In this document: piece by piece, positions 52,781 to 61,490 of the stretch
How positions within the stretch are numbered: position 1 is the first letter of the stretch
How the letters are laid out: each line of letters begins with the position of its first letter
NCBI RefSeq assembly: GCF_037095755.1
Contig: NZ_JBAWKJ010000002.1
Location: 372,001 to 436,000 of the forward strand
DNA from: Sphingopyxis sp. CCNWLW2
GTDB lineage: Bacteria > Pseudomonadota > Alphaproteobacteria > Sphingomonadales > Sphingomonadaceae
Length of the DNA: 64,000 nucleotides
Direction of reading: 5' to 3'
Made by a program: the position numbers and the translations under genes
The notes under the pieces: model-generated
The model's database searches: none
What the model was told of the DNA's origin: nothing
Seen by the model: the letters and a program-made list of their open reading frames with translations, nothing else

Positions 52781-53483
52781 CGCTGCCGCGCTGGCGTTGA
52801 TGCCGGTCGCGGCGCAGGCGCAATCGCTCGCGTGCTCGCCGCCCGACCGAATTCCGGTTCCGCGCCTTGAACAGCCGAAGCGCGGCGAAGCCGTCCGCGA
52901 TCCGGCGATCACTGGTTATCTGTTAGCCATGAGCTGGTCGCCCCAGCATTGCGCCGATGTGCGTAATCCGCGCGACGTGCGCGACCGCTTTCAATGTTCG
53001 GGCGAGAATGGCCGTTTCGGCTGGGTGCTGCACGGGCTATGGCCCGAAACCGATAGTCCGAGCTATCCGCAATGGTGCCGCCCGGCGAAGATCGTACCGC
53101 AGCCGGTGCTGAAAAAGCATATGTGCATGACGCCGTCGGCGCAGTTGCTCCAGCACGAATGGGCGAAGCACGGCACCTGCATGAGCCCGAATCCCGCCGC
53201 CTATTTTCGCTCGGCCGAAATCCTTTTCCGGTCAGTGCGCTTTCCCGACATGAAGGCGCTCGCCGCGAAACCGCAAACCGCGGCCAGCGTTCGTCGCGCT
53301 TTTTCCGCGGTTAATCCGGGGGTGACCGCGCCGATGATCGCCGTGTCGGTCGACCGACAGGGATGGCTGAACGAGGTACGGCTTTGCTTGGGGCCGCGCA
53401 TGAAGCCCGCAAGGTGCAAACCATTCCAGACGGGTGCGAAAGACGGCCGCCAGATCCGCGTTCGGCCGATGCCCGCGCGTTAA
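52767..53483 (+). CDS. secreted ribonuclease T2 family enzyme
   Basis: 238 residues. Signal peptide ends after AQA at residue 18. Both catalytic blocks are intact: CAS I FGWVLHGLWPE with His89, and CAS II HEWAKHGTC with His130, Glu131 and Lys134-His135. Several cysteines for disulfides are present. It should cut single-stranded RNA in the periplasm or outside. The start is TTG 52767, inside the last codons of nadC, chosen because it gives the full signal peptide. Probably translated by coupling to nadC. Confidence 0.9.
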   Translation: MRWLSAAALALMPVAAQAQSLACSPPDRIPVPRLEQPKRGEAVRDPAITGYLLAMSWSPQHCADVRNPRDVRDRFQCSGENGRFGWVLHGLWPETDSPSYPQWCRPAKIVPQPVLKKHMCMTPSAQLLQHEWAKHGTCMSPNPAAYFRSAEILFRSVRFPDMKALAAKPQTAASVRRAFSAVNPGVTAPMIAVSVDRQGWLNEVRLCLGPRMKPARCKPFQTGAKDGRQIRVRPMPAR

Positions 53484-53577
53484 GGCGAATCCGGCAAAGC
53501 GTGCCAGTGCGGGACGGCGCCGCGTTAACTCTCTTTTAACCTTATCGACTCGTTAACATGGTCCTAGCTTCGCCTGC

Positions 53578-53802
53578 ATGGACTCGAGCGATCAGATCGA
53601 CATTCGCGGCCGCGTTCGCGATCATGGCAAGCGCCAGCTGATCATCGCGCGGCTCAGCGCGCCGGCGGACTGGCAGGGCGAGCTTCGCGCCGCGCTCGCA
53701 GCACATCGCGAGCCCGTAACGATCTTTTCGGCCAATGATTTCCGCCTGTTTCTTCAGAGCTTCGCGATCTTCTTCACCGCGACTATGATGTTCCTGCTCT
53801 GA
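53578..53802 (+). CDS. small C-terminally anchored protein of unknown function
   Basis: 74 residues. A soluble head (VRDHGKRQLIIARLSAPADW) ends in one hydrophobic helix (FLQSFAIFFTATMMFLL) at the extreme C-terminus, a tail-anchored layout. It is convergent with the next gene, 6 bases away. No family recognised. The 94-base region before it is unusually A/T-rich for this genome and may hold its promoter. RBS is weak, so confidence is moderate. Confidence 0.6.
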   Translation: MDSSDQIDIRGRVRDHGKRQLIIARLSAPADWQGELRAALAAHREPVTIFSANDFRLFLQSFAIFFTATMMFLL

Positions 53803-53808
53803 ATTGGA

Positions 53809-55104
53809 TCAGTCGCAGGCGCGGTGCAGCTTCTGCGCGAGCCATGCCGACACCAGGCACATCGCGGCGCTCATCAGCAGCTGGTCGACGACGCCCACGC
53901 CGGCGAATCCCAGCCCCATCGCGAGCAGCGATCCCGCGACCATCGCGCCCGAATTGACGATATTGTTCGCGGCGACGGTGCGTGCGGTCTGGTCCTTGGG
54001 CACGGTGGTCGTGAGGAAGGCATAGAGCGGCACGACGAACATGCCGCCACTGATCGCGATGCCGAGCAGGCTGAGCAGCAGCGGAAGGACGTCGGCGTGG
54101 TTCAGGAAACCCGATATGCCGTACATCACGCCCGAGGGATCATGTTCCCAGTTGCGGCAGACCCAATAGAAGGCGACGACGAATACGCCCATGACGATGA
54201 CGCTCGCGGGGCTGTAGCGCGCCGATACCTTCCCCTTGAGCAGCCGGTTCACCGCGACCGAGCCGATCGCGATACCGATCGAGAAGATTGCGAGGAAAAG
54301 GCTGGCGACGCTCTTGTCGGCGTGCAGGATATTCTTCACCAGCGGCGGGAACTGGATGAACAGCACCGCACCGATCGTCCAGAAAAAGCTGATCGACAGG
54401 ATCGCGAGATAGAGGCGCGGGATGTGCATCGTGCCGCGGACGAGCGTGATCGACGAGCGGACGATATGCCAGTCGATGCCGGTTTCTTCATGTTCGGGCG
54501 GGGCGGGCGGCACCTTTCGACCGGTCCAATAGCCGATCGCGGCGACGAGCACGACGCCGAGCGCGGCCCATTCGACGTCGATGATCCCGGCGAGGATCGT
54601 GCCCGCGAGGATCGCGATATAGGTGCCGGCCTCGACGAGCCCCGTCCCCGCGAGGACCTCGTCGCTTTTCAGATGCTGCGGCAGGATCGCATATTTGATC
54701 GGGCCGAAAAAGGTCGAGTGGATGCCCATCGCGAACAGCGCGAGCATCATCAGCGGGATCGCGATCAGGTGGACGGCGAAGCCCAGCCAGGCGAGCACCA
54801 GCCCGGCGCCGCCGACGAGCATGATCAATATCTCGCAAAATTTGACGATACGGATGATCCGCGCCTTGTCGCGCGTGTCGGCGAGCTGCCCGGCGAGCGC
54901 CGAGAGCAGGAAAAAGGGCAGGATGAACAGGCCTGTTGCGACCGCGCTGAACAATGTTTCGGACGCTTCGTCGTTGAACACGCCGTAAACGACGAACAGC
55001 ACCATCGCGTTCTTGAACAGATTGTCGTTGAAGGCGCCGAGGAGCTGCGTGACAAAGAGCGGAAGGAACCTGCGTTGTTTCAGCAGCGCAAAGGAACCGG
55101 TCAT
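53809..55104 (-). CDS. MFS transporter, LplT-like
   Basis: 431 residues with about 12 membrane helices. The start LLKQRRFLPLFVTQLLGAFNDNLFKNAMV has, in its middle, the TQxLGAFNDNLFKNA signature of LplT-type lysophospholipid transporters. In many bacteria these work with an acyltransferase (Aas/PlsC); none is adjacent here. ATG 55104 is preceded by a weak site. It is divergent from pgsA, which also acts on phospholipids. Confidence 0.83.
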   Translation of the reverse strand: MTGSFALLKQRRFLPLFVTQLLGAFNDNLFKNAMVLFVVYGVFNDEASETLFSAVATGLFILPFFLLSALAGQLADTRDKARIIRIVKFCEILIMLVGGAGLVLAWLGFAVHLIAIPLMMLALFAMGIHSTFFGPIKYAILPQHLKSDEVLAGTGLVEAGTYIAILAGTILAGIIDVEWAALGVVLVAAIGYWTGRKVPPAPPEHEETGIDWHIVRSSITLVRGTMHIPRLYLAILSISFFWTIGAVLFIQFPPLVKNILHADKSVASLFLAIFSIGIAIGSVAVNRLLKGKVSARYSPASVIVMGVFVVAFYWVCRNWEHDPSGVMYGISGFLNHADVLPLLLSLLGIAISGGMFVVPLYAFLTTTVPKDQTARTVAANNIVNSGAMVAGSLLAMGLGFAGVGVVDQLLMSAAMCLVSAWLAQKLHRACD

Positions 55105-55221
55105 TGAAAATCCATTTTTACAGCCCGACATGTCAACACCGGCTGCCGCCTCAGGCAATTCGGTTGTCGCCGGGGGGGCTTATCGGTTAGGGCATTCGGG
55201 GTCAAAGCCGATTTGAAGGAC

Positions 55222-55809
55222 ATGCCGACAGCGATCATGCTCAGCCTTCCCAACATCCTGACATTATCACGTATCCTGGCGGTGCCGATCCTGCTGTTTC
55301 TGCTGTGGCCCGGGGTGGTTGAAGGGTCGCACCAGCCGAAGCCGATCGACTATGCGCTCGCCTTTGGCTTGTACTGCCTGATGGGCATTACCGATTATTT
55401 TGACGGTTATGTTGCACGCTCGCGCGGGATCGTGTCGCGGCTCGGGGCTTTTCTCGATCCGATCGCCGACAAGATCATGATCGCGGCGGTGATCCTGCTG
55501 CTGGTCTTCACCCGCGATATCGCCGGCTATCATGTCATCGCCGCGCTGATGATCCTGCTCCGCGAAATCATCGTGTCGGGGCTGCGCGAATTCCTCGCGA
55601 CGCTGCAGGTGTCGATGCCGGTGACGCAACTCGCCAAATGGAAGACGACGTTCCAGCTCGTCGCGTTCGGCGCGCTGATCCTGGCGGGGGCGCTGCCGCA
55701 AATGGCGTGGATCAAGACGGTCGGGCTTGCCTCGTTGTGGGGCGCCGCGGTGCTGACGCTGATCACGGGCTGGGACTATTTGCGCGTTGGCCTGAAGCAT
55801 ATGGATTGA
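55222..55809 (+). CDS. pgsA: CDP-diacylglycerol--glycerol-3-phosphate 3-phosphatidyltransferase
   Basis: About 195 residues with several membrane helices. The CDP-alcohol phosphotransferase motif D-G-x2-A-R-x8-G-x3-D-x3-D is present in DGYVARSRGIVSRLGAFLDP plus IADK. It makes phosphatidylglycerol-phosphate. The start is uncertain: ATG 55222 is very close to GAAGGA, ATG 55237 (MLSLPNILTLSR) matches the usual family start better, and a TTG lies at 55213. moaD begins 7 bases after its stop. Confidence 0.93.
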   Translation: MPTAIMLSLPNILTLSRILAVPILLFLLWPGVVEGSHQPKPIDYALAFGLYCLMGITDYFDGYVARSRGIVSRLGAFLDPIADKIMIAAVILLLVFTRDIAGYHVIAALMILLREIIVSGLREFLATLQVSMPVTQLAKWKTTFQLVAFGALILAGALPQMAWIKTVGLASLWGAAVLTLITGWDYLRVGLKHMD

Positions 55810-55816
55810 ATGTCCG

Positions 55817-56074
55817 GTGACACTCGATATCGCCTATTTCGCCTGGGTGCGCGAACGCATGGGAGTGGCCGATGAGACGGTCGACCTCCCGGCGAACGTC
55901 ACCCATGTCGGCGCCTTGGTCGCATGGCTTGCGGCACGCGATGCGCGCGGGCAAATCGCTTTTGCTGAACCGCAGCGCATCCGCGCCGCAATCGACGGCG
56001 TGATGATGGGCCTGGACGCGCCGCTTGCCGACGCTCGCGAGGTCGCGCTGTTTCCGCCGGTGACGGGCGGGTGA
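55817..56074 (+). CDS. moaD: molybdopterin synthase sulfur-carrier subunit
   Basis: 85 residues, ubiquitin-like fold with the C-terminal Gly-Gly tail (PPVTGG) that becomes the thiocarboxylate sulfur donor. GTG start 55817. Overlaps moaE by 4 bases (GTGA). The other molybdenum cofactor genes are not in the window. Confidence 0.93.
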   Translation: MTLDIAYFAWVRERMGVADETVDLPANVTHVGALVAWLAARDARGQIAFAEPQRIRAAIDGVMMGLDAPLADAREVALFPPVTGG

Positions 56075-56514
56075 TCCGCGTCCTTGTGCAGTCGGCGGCG
56101 ATCGACGTCACCGCCGAACTCGACCTGCACGATGCGGGCGGGCATGGCGCGAGCGCGAGCTTCATCGGGCGGGTGCGCGGTGACGGCGACCTGACCGAGC
56201 TGTTCCTCGATCATCACCCCGCGATGACTGAGGCTGGGCTGGCCGATCTGGCGCATGCCGCGGCCGATCGCTGGCGACTTTCGGCGCTGACTTTGATTCA
56301 CCGCGTCGGCGCGATGGTCCCGGGCGAGACGATCGTGTTCATCCTCGCCAGCAGCCCGCACCGCGCCGAGGCGTTGGCCGCCTGCGAATTCCTGATCGAC
56401 CGGCTGAAAACCGATGTCATGCTGTGGAAGCGCGAGACCTTTGCCGACGGGCGCGTTCAGTGGGTCGAACCGCGCGAAGGCGATCAGGCGCGCGCGGAGA
56501 AATGGGGCGCCTAA
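56071..56514 (+). CDS. moaE: molybdopterin synthase catalytic subunit
   Basis: 147 residues. Motifs GASASFIGRVRG, FLDHHPAMTE and MLWKRETFADGRVQWVE with the catalytic lysines. With MoaD it converts cyclic pyranopterin phosphate to molybdopterin. GTG start 56071 overlaps moaD, which fixes a 1:1 supply. Its stop codon overlaps the stop of the convergent oxyR. Confidence 0.94.
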   Translation: MIRVLVQSAAIDVTAELDLHDAGGHGASASFIGRVRGDGDLTELFLDHHPAMTEAGLADLAHAAADRWRLSALTLIHRVGAMVPGETIVFILASSPHRAEALAACEFLIDRLKTDVMLWKRETFADGRVQWVEPREGDQARAEKWGA

Positions 56515-57416
56515 TCCGCCTGATGTTTGCGGAAAATATCGGCGAGCATCCGGAATTCCTCGGCACGCGGGCTGCCCTTGCGCCACACCAGCGCGATCGT
56601 GCGCCAGTCATGCTCCGAATCGAGCGGACGGGTGTCGATGTCGGTGTGGTCGAGGATGCCGGCCTCGATCGCCATCTGCGGCAACATCGTAATGCCGAGG
56701 CCGTTGTCGACCATCTGGACCAGCGTATGCAGCGAGGTCCCCATCATCCGCGCGCCGGCGCGCAGTTCGGGGCGGTTGCACGCGGCGAGGACATGGTCTT
56801 TCAGGCAGTGCCCGTCCTCAAGCATCAGCATCTGCGCGGGGTCGATCTGGTCGGCGCTGACCATCGCGGGCAGATCCTCCGACTGGTCGCCCGGAAAGGC
56901 GACGAACAGCGCATCGTCGAACAGATTCTCGGCCTCGACATCGCCGCAGGCGTAGGGGAGGGCGAGCAGCACGCAATCGACCGTGCCGTGGTGCAGCGAT
57001 TCGCACGCCTGCGCGCTCGGCTCCTCGCGCAGGAAAAGCTTGAGCGACGGGCGTTCCTTGCGGAGCCGCGGCAAGAGGCCGGGGAGGAGGAAGGGGGCGA
57101 TCGTCGGAATGACGCTCATCCTGAGTTCGCCGACGAGCGGCGCGGCGGCGGCGGCGGCCATGTCCGCCAGTTCCTCGGCCTCGCGCAGCACGCGGTGCGC
57201 CTTTTCGACGATCGCGTTGCCGAGCCCTGTGAAGCGGACGACGCGGCGGGTGCGTTCGACGAGCGTCTGGCCCAGCAGCGTTTCGAGTTCGCGGATGCCC
57301 GCCGACAGCGTCGACTGGGTGACGTTGCAGGCGTCGGCGGCGCGGCCGAAATGGCCGTGCTCGTGGAGCGCGACGAGATATTGCATCTGTTTCAGCGAGG
57401 GGAGGTAATTGTGCAT
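56511..57416 (-). CDS. oxyR: LysR-family peroxide sensor OxyR
   Basis: 301 residues. Winged helix at about 6-65 (FGRAADACNVTQSTLSAGIR) and a LysR effector domain. Both redox cysteines of OxyR are present in LEDGHCLKDHVLAAC: Cys204 and Cys213, spaced as in E. coli Cys199/Cys208. It should activate peroxide defence genes by disulfide formation. No catalase or ahp gene is next to it; a peroxiredoxin gene lies 6 kb away at 63536. GGGAGG precedes the ATG. Confidence 0.93.
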   Translation of the reverse strand: MHNYLPSLKQMQYLVALHEHGHFGRAADACNVTQSTLSAGIRELETLLGQTLVERTRRVVRFTGLGNAIVEKAHRVLREAEELADMAAAAAAPLVGELRMSVIPTIAPFLLPGLLPRLRKERPSLKLFLREEPSAQACESLHHGTVDCVLLALPYACGDVEAENLFDDALFVAFPGDQSEDLPAMVSADQIDPAQMLMLEDGHCLKDHVLAACNRPELRAGARMMGTSLHTLVQMVDNGLGITMLPQMAIEAGILDHTDIDTRPLDSEHDWRTIALVWRKGSPRAEEFRMLADIFRKHQAD

Positions 57417-57552
57417 TGATCGAATGTAGCAATTATTGAGAGGATTTTGAACAAGTTTGCCGATTAAAATTCGTGGCCATAATGGCGGCGTTTGTTGTCG
57501 TTTTCCGCGCCGTCGTGATAGCTATCCCCGATCAACCGGCGCGGAGGGGCGG

Positions 57553-58020
57553 ATGGCAGTTTCCCGTTTTCTGATTGGCGGCGTGGCGAGCGCGCTGTTG
57601 CTGACCGGCGGGCTCTTTATGTGGAAGGGCTATACGCAGATCGCCGAGGAAGAAGTGCTACCCGATCCGCCGCCCGCCTTGCCGGCGATTCCGGTCGTGG
57701 CAGCGGGGGCTCCCAAGCGCGGGCCTGCGCCGCCGGCGCTGCCCGCAGCGAAGGAGGCATCGCGCGAAGAGCGGCGTTTCAATCGCTTCGACCGCGACCG
57801 CAACGACCGGATCAGCCGCGTCGAGCTGATGTCATCGCGCACCGCGGCCTTCCGCAAGCTCGACAAGGACGGCAATAATCTGCTGACCTTCGAGGAATGG
57901 GCGGCGGCGACGGGGCAGCGCTTTGCGGGCGCCGATGGAGACAGGTCGGGCGATCTGACGCGCGCGGAATTCTCGACAACCGCACCGAAGCAGGCGGCAA
58001 AGCCGAAATGCAGCTGCTAG
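57553..58020 (+). CDS. EF-hand protein with N-terminal membrane anchor
   Basis: 155 residues. A hydrophobic N-terminal helix (about 6-24) could be an uncleaved anchor or signal. A Pro/Ala-rich linker follows, then three EF-hand calcium loops: [12 protein letters not shown] at 80-91, [12 protein letters not shown] at 104-115 and [12 protein letters not shown] at 128-139. It ends in KPKCSC. Probably periplasmic and calcium-binding; the partner is unknown. ATG 57553 is chosen over the longer frame from 57457. Its TAG stop overlaps the trmFO stop. Confidence 0.82.
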   Translation: MAVSRFLIGGVASALLLTGGLFMWKGYTQIAEEEVLPDPPPALPAIPVVAAGAPKRGPAPPALPAAKEASREERRFNRFDRDRNDRISRVELMSSRTAAFRKLDKDGNNLLTFEEWAAATGQRFAGADGDRSGDLTRAEFSTTAPKQAAKPKCSC

Positions 58021-59363
58021 GCAGCGACGCCGTCGGCCTGTTTGATCCACGCCGCGAGTGAAACACCGGCGCGCGCGGTATAGCCCAGCTTGCGATCCTT
58101 CTTGCGGACATCCTCGGCGAGCGGTGGGAAGAGGCCGAAGTTTACGTTCATCGGCTGATAGCTCGCGGCATCTGCGCCGCCGGTGATGTGGCCAAGCAGC
58201 GCGCCGAGTGCGGTTTCGGGCGGCGGCGGTGCGAGGTCGCGTCCCGCGAGCTCCGCGGCGGCAAAGCGCGCGGCGATCAGCCCGATCGCAGCGCTTTCGA
58301 CATAGCCTTCGCAGCCGGTGATCTGCCCCGCGAAGCGAATGTGCGGCGCCGATTTCAGGCGCAGCTGCGCGTCGAGCAATTCGGGCGAGCGGATGAAGCT
58401 GTTACGGTGGAGGCCGCCGAGGCGCGCGAACTCGGCCTTTTCGAGACCAGGGATGGTGCGGAACAGCTCAACCTGCGCGGCATGTTTGAGCTTGGTCTGG
58501 AAACCGACCATGTTCCAGAGCGTGCCGAGCGCATTGTCCTGACGCAGCTGAACGACCGCATAGGGCCAGCGCCCGGTGCGCGGATTGTCGAGCCCGACGC
58601 CTTTCATCGGGCCGAAGCGCAGCGTTTCGGGACCGCGCTCGGCCATCACCTCGATCGGCATGCAGCCCTCGAAATAGGGCGTGTCCTTTTCCCAGTCCTT
58701 GAACTCGGTCTTGTCGCCGTCGACGAGTCCCTGGACGAAGGCGTGATACTGCTCCTTGTCCATCGGGCAGTTGATATAGTCCTTGCCGTCGCCGATCGGC
58801 CCGACCTTGTCCCAGCGGCTCGCCATCCAAGCGACGTCCATGTCGATGCTCTCGCGGTAGACGATGGGGGCGATCGCGTCGAAGAAGGCGAGGGCGTCCT
58901 TGCCGGTCGCAGCGCCGATACTTGAGGCAAGGCCAGCAGCGGTAAGCGGGCCCGTGGCGACGATCGTCAGGCCTTCCGACGGCAGCGTATCGACGCGTTC
59001 GCGGACAATGGTGACGTTCGGGTGATTTTCGAGTGCATGTGTGACACCGCCCGAAAAAAGGTCGCGATCGACCGCGAGCGCCGATCCCGCGGGCACCTTG
59101 TGGACGTCGGCCTCGCGCATGATGATCGAACCGAGCGTGCGCATCTCGCGGTGGAGCAGGCCGACGGCATTGCTGTCGCCATCGTCGCTGCGAAAGCTGT
59201 TCGAGCAGACCATTTCGGCGAGCGCGTTGCCCTGGTGCGCCGGGGTCATGTCGCCGCTGCCGCGCATTTCGGACAGGCGCACGCGGAACCCAGCCTCGGC
59301 GAGCTGCCATGCCGCCTCGGATCCGGCGAGGCCGCCGCCGATGATGTGAATGTCGTATGTCAT
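58017..59363 (-). CDS. trmFO: methylenetetrahydrofolate--tRNA-(uracil-5-)-methyltransferase
   Basis: 448 residues, FAD/folate-dependent enzyme that makes m5U54 in tRNA. FAD motif [19 protein letters not shown] lies at 7-25 and the reactive cysteine region is [12 protein letters not shown] (Cys53). The folate part includes [14 protein letters not shown] and [16 protein letters not shown]. Full length for the family. It is divergent from the YhhN gene. Confidence 0.95.
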   Translation of the reverse strand: MTYDIHIIGGGLAGSEAAWQLAEAGFRVRLSEMRGSGDMTPAHQGNALAEMVCSNSFRSDDGDSNAVGLLHREMRTLGSIIMREADVHKVPAGSALAVDRDLFSGGVTHALENHPNVTIVRERVDTLPSEGLTIVATGPLTAAGLASSIGAATGKDALAFFDAIAPIVYRESIDMDVAWMASRWDKVGPIGDGKDYINCPMDKEQYHAFVQGLVDGDKTEFKDWEKDTPYFEGCMPIEVMAERGPETLRFGPMKGVGLDNPRTGRWPYAVVQLRQDNALGTLWNMVGFQTKLKHAAQVELFRTIPGLEKAEFARLGGLHRNSFIRSPELLDAQLRLKSAPHIRFAGQITGCEGYVESAAIGLIAARFAAAELAGRDLAPPPPETALGALLGHITGGADAASYQPMNVNFGLFPPLAEDVRKKDRKLGYTARAGVSLAAWIKQADGVAA

Positions 59364-59437
59364 TTACCGTATCCGTTGACTTGCCCTGCGTGCGCCGCGC
59401 ACTAGGCCGGTTGAGGACAAGATGCAAAGGGGTGACG

Positions 59438-60103
59438 ATGAACGGGGAACGGAGTTGGGATCGGGCACGCTGGTTGTGGCTGTTGGCACTGGCCGGCGGG
59501 ATCAGCTTTTTCGTCGCAGTTTTCTTGCGGCTCGACGGCCCCGCAATCTGGGCCTGGAAGACGAGCGGCGTCGGCTTGCTGGCGGTCTGGGCGGCGGTGA
59601 ATGCACGCGGCAAGAACGGTTGGCTGATCGCAGCCGCCCTCGGTTTCGGCGCGCTCGGCGATTATCTGCTCGATGCGAAGGGGCTCGAGGTCGGTGCCGT
59701 GGCGTTCGTGGTCGGACATGTCATCGCGATCACCCTCTATCTGATGAACCGGCGGGCGCAGATGACGCCGTCGCAGCGCCTGCTGGGCTGGCTGGCCATG
59801 CCCGCGACGCTGGCGATCGTCTGGGGCATGCTGAGCCCCGCGCCGGGCTGGTGGCACGCCGCCGTCTATTCGCTGTTCGTCGCCGCGATGGCGGCGGCCG
59901 CTTGGACCAGCCGCTTTCCGCGCTATCGCACCGGGATGGGCGCAATGATGTTCCTGGCCAGCGATCTGTTCATCTTTGCGGGCGAGGGCGGGGTGCTGTC
60001 CAAGGACGTCACAATGTGGCTCGTCTGGCCGCTCTATTTCGCGGGGCAGGCGTTGATCGCATGGGGCGTGGTGGGTACGCTCGCGAAGGAAGCGCGCGGC
60101 TGA
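59438..60103 (+). CDS. YhhN/TMEM86-family membrane protein (lysoplasmalogenase-like)
   Basis: 221 residues, about eight membrane helices. Family motifs are ALGFGALGDYLL and MMFLASDLFIFA with the conserved aspartates. Eukaryotic TMEM86B cleaves the vinyl ether of lysoplasmalogen; whether bacterial members do so is unproven. AAAGGGG lies before ATG 59438. It ends directly against the stop of the next convergent gene (TGATCA, no gap). Confidence 0.85.
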   Translation: MNGERSWDRARWLWLLALAGGISFFVAVFLRLDGPAIWAWKTSGVGLLAVWAAVNARGKNGWLIAAALGFGALGDYLLDAKGLEVGAVAFVVGHVIAITLYLMNRRAQMTPSQRLLGWLAMPATLAIVWGMLSPAPGWWHAAVYSLFVAAMAAAAWTSRFPRYRTGMGAMMFLASDLFIFAGEGGVLSKDVTMWLVWPLYFAGQALIAWGVVGTLAKEARG

Positions 60104-60565
60104 TCAGGAAGGCGGCGCAGCCTCGCCCACGAGTAGCGCCTCGATGTCCGAAACCGGGCGGTCGGTCATTGCCTTGACATGCTCGCCGACGAGGCGGGCG
60201 CTCACTTCCTTGTGCCAGAGCGGGCGCAGTTCGCCCATCGTGCGCGCGGGCGCGATCACGACCAGTGCGTCGAACTTGCCCGCAAGCGCCATCGCGTTGA
60301 TCTTTTCGGCAAGATCGCGCGCGAAGCGGTCCTCCTCCTGTTGGTGGAAATCGGGCTCGCCCATCGTGCCGCCGGGCAGACCGGTCCCGGCAGGGGCGGG
60401 CGACTGGCCCGAAGCGTCGGTCTTGATGTCGCTGTCCTTGCGATCTTCGCGTTCCTGATGCGACGTCGTGCGCAGGTCGATCTGCCGCGCGTCGCCTTCA
60501 TTACGCAGGAACAGGGCCTTTCGGCCATCGGCGACAAGAACGAGGGTGTTGGGGGCGAGAGTCAT
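60104..60565 (-). CDS. host-attachment-family protein (AtsE-like)
   Basis: 153 residues of the Host_attach family: TLVLVADGRKALFLRNEG at the start, a variable middle with QQEEDRFARDLAEKINAM, and DALVVIAPARTMGELRP with HKEVSARLVGEHVKAM. The name comes from a plant-attachment study in Agrobacterium; the fold resembles release-factor/eRF1 domains. Biological role here is unclear. Gene follows the next dioxygenase gene by 47 bases upstream in the opposite order, so it may be its own unit. Confidence 0.85.
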   Translation of the reverse strand: MTLAPNTLVLVADGRKALFLRNEGDARQIDLRTTSHQEREDRKDSDIKTDASGQSPAPAGTGLPGGTMGEPDFHQQEEDRFARDLAEKINAMALAGKFDALVVIAPARTMGELRPLWHKEVSARLVGEHVKAMTDRPVSDIEALLVGEAAPPS

Positions 60566-60616
60566 GATGTTGCTCCTTCTGCGGCAAGCAACGCATGGGC
60601 TATCGCGGAAGTTTCG

Positions 60617-61459
60617 CTATCCGTCCCATGCCGCGATCGTCGTGCGGTGGAGCAGGCGGTCGTAGCCGTCGTAGCCCCCGGTCGCGCGATGAAGTACCGA
60701 GCGATTGTCCCACATGATCAGCATGTCGGGTTCCCATTGGTGGCTGTAGCGAAATTCCTCGCGCCCCTGCCACTGGATCATTTCGTAGAGCAAGGGCAGT
60801 CCCTCGGCATCGTCGACCCCGTCGAAGCCGATGATATAGCCCGCGCAGCCGAACAGCCCCAGGCGACCCGTCTCGGGATGGGCGCGGACGAACGGGTGAA
60901 GCTGCGTGTCGAGCGCCTCCTCGCCCGATCGGATATCCATGCTCCGATCCTTGTCATTCGCACCATACATGCCCGAGGGGGCGTAGCCGGCGCGGGCGCT
61001 GTGGATCGCCCGCAGCCCCTCGACGCGCCCGCGAAGGTCGGCGGGCATCGCGTCGAGTGCGGCGTGCTGGTTCGAAAATTCGGTGTTGCCGCCGACCGGC
61101 GGGATGGTGATGCCGAACAAACAGGTGCCCGCGGGCGGCCGCGCCTGAAAACTCCAGTCGTTGTGCCAGTTTTCGGCGAAAAGCGGCGCCGTCTCGTCAG
61201 CCTTGCGCTTCACCGCGATGATATGCTCGTGGCCCGGGATCGGGCGAATAAACGGATCGTCGCCGAAGCCCCCGAAATAGCCGGTAAAACGCTCAAGATC
61301 ATCCTCGCTCATCTTCTGATCGGGAAAGGCCAGGACATGATGGTCGAGCCATGCCGCGCGAATTTCGGCAACGGTTTCGGGCGTGAGCGGCTGCGTCAGG
61401 TCGACGCCGGTCACGCGCGCGCCGCACGCCTGACCGCTGGGAGTGATGATGAGCGTCAT
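60617..61459 (-). CDS. TauD/TfdA-family Fe(II)/2-oxoglutarate dioxygenase
   Basis: 280 residues. The iron triad is visible: His99 and Asp101 in WHNDWSF, and His257 in SVLHRAT; Arg in the following LLHRTT binds 2-oxoglutarate. Hydroxylates a small organic substrate, often a sulfonate, aryloxyalkanoate or carnitine-like compound; not specified by sequence. ATG 61459 is the natural start; upstream extension of the frame overlaps the DUF885 gene. Confidence 0.9.
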   Translation of the reverse strand: MTLIITPSGQACGARVTGVDLTQPLTPETVAEIRAAWLDHHVLAFPDQKMSEDDLERFTGYFGGFGDDPFIRPIPGHEHIIAVKRKADETAPLFAENWHNDWSFQARPPAGTCLFGITIPPVGGNTEFSNQHAALDAMPADLRGRVEGLRAIHSARAGYAPSGMYGANDKDRSMDIRSGEEALDTQLHPFVRAHPETGRLGLFGCAGYIIGFDGVDDAEGLPLLYEMIQWQGREEFRYSHQWEPDMLIMWDNRSVLHRATGGYDGYDRLLHRTTIAAWDG

Positions 61460-61490
61460 CGTCAGATGCTGCGCCGATCGGGGCGCGGGG

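Noticed and set aside
53824..55107. 427-residue plus-strand frame opposite the MFS transporter
   Set aside because: Charged low-complexity translation of transmembrane codons in reverse; no motif.
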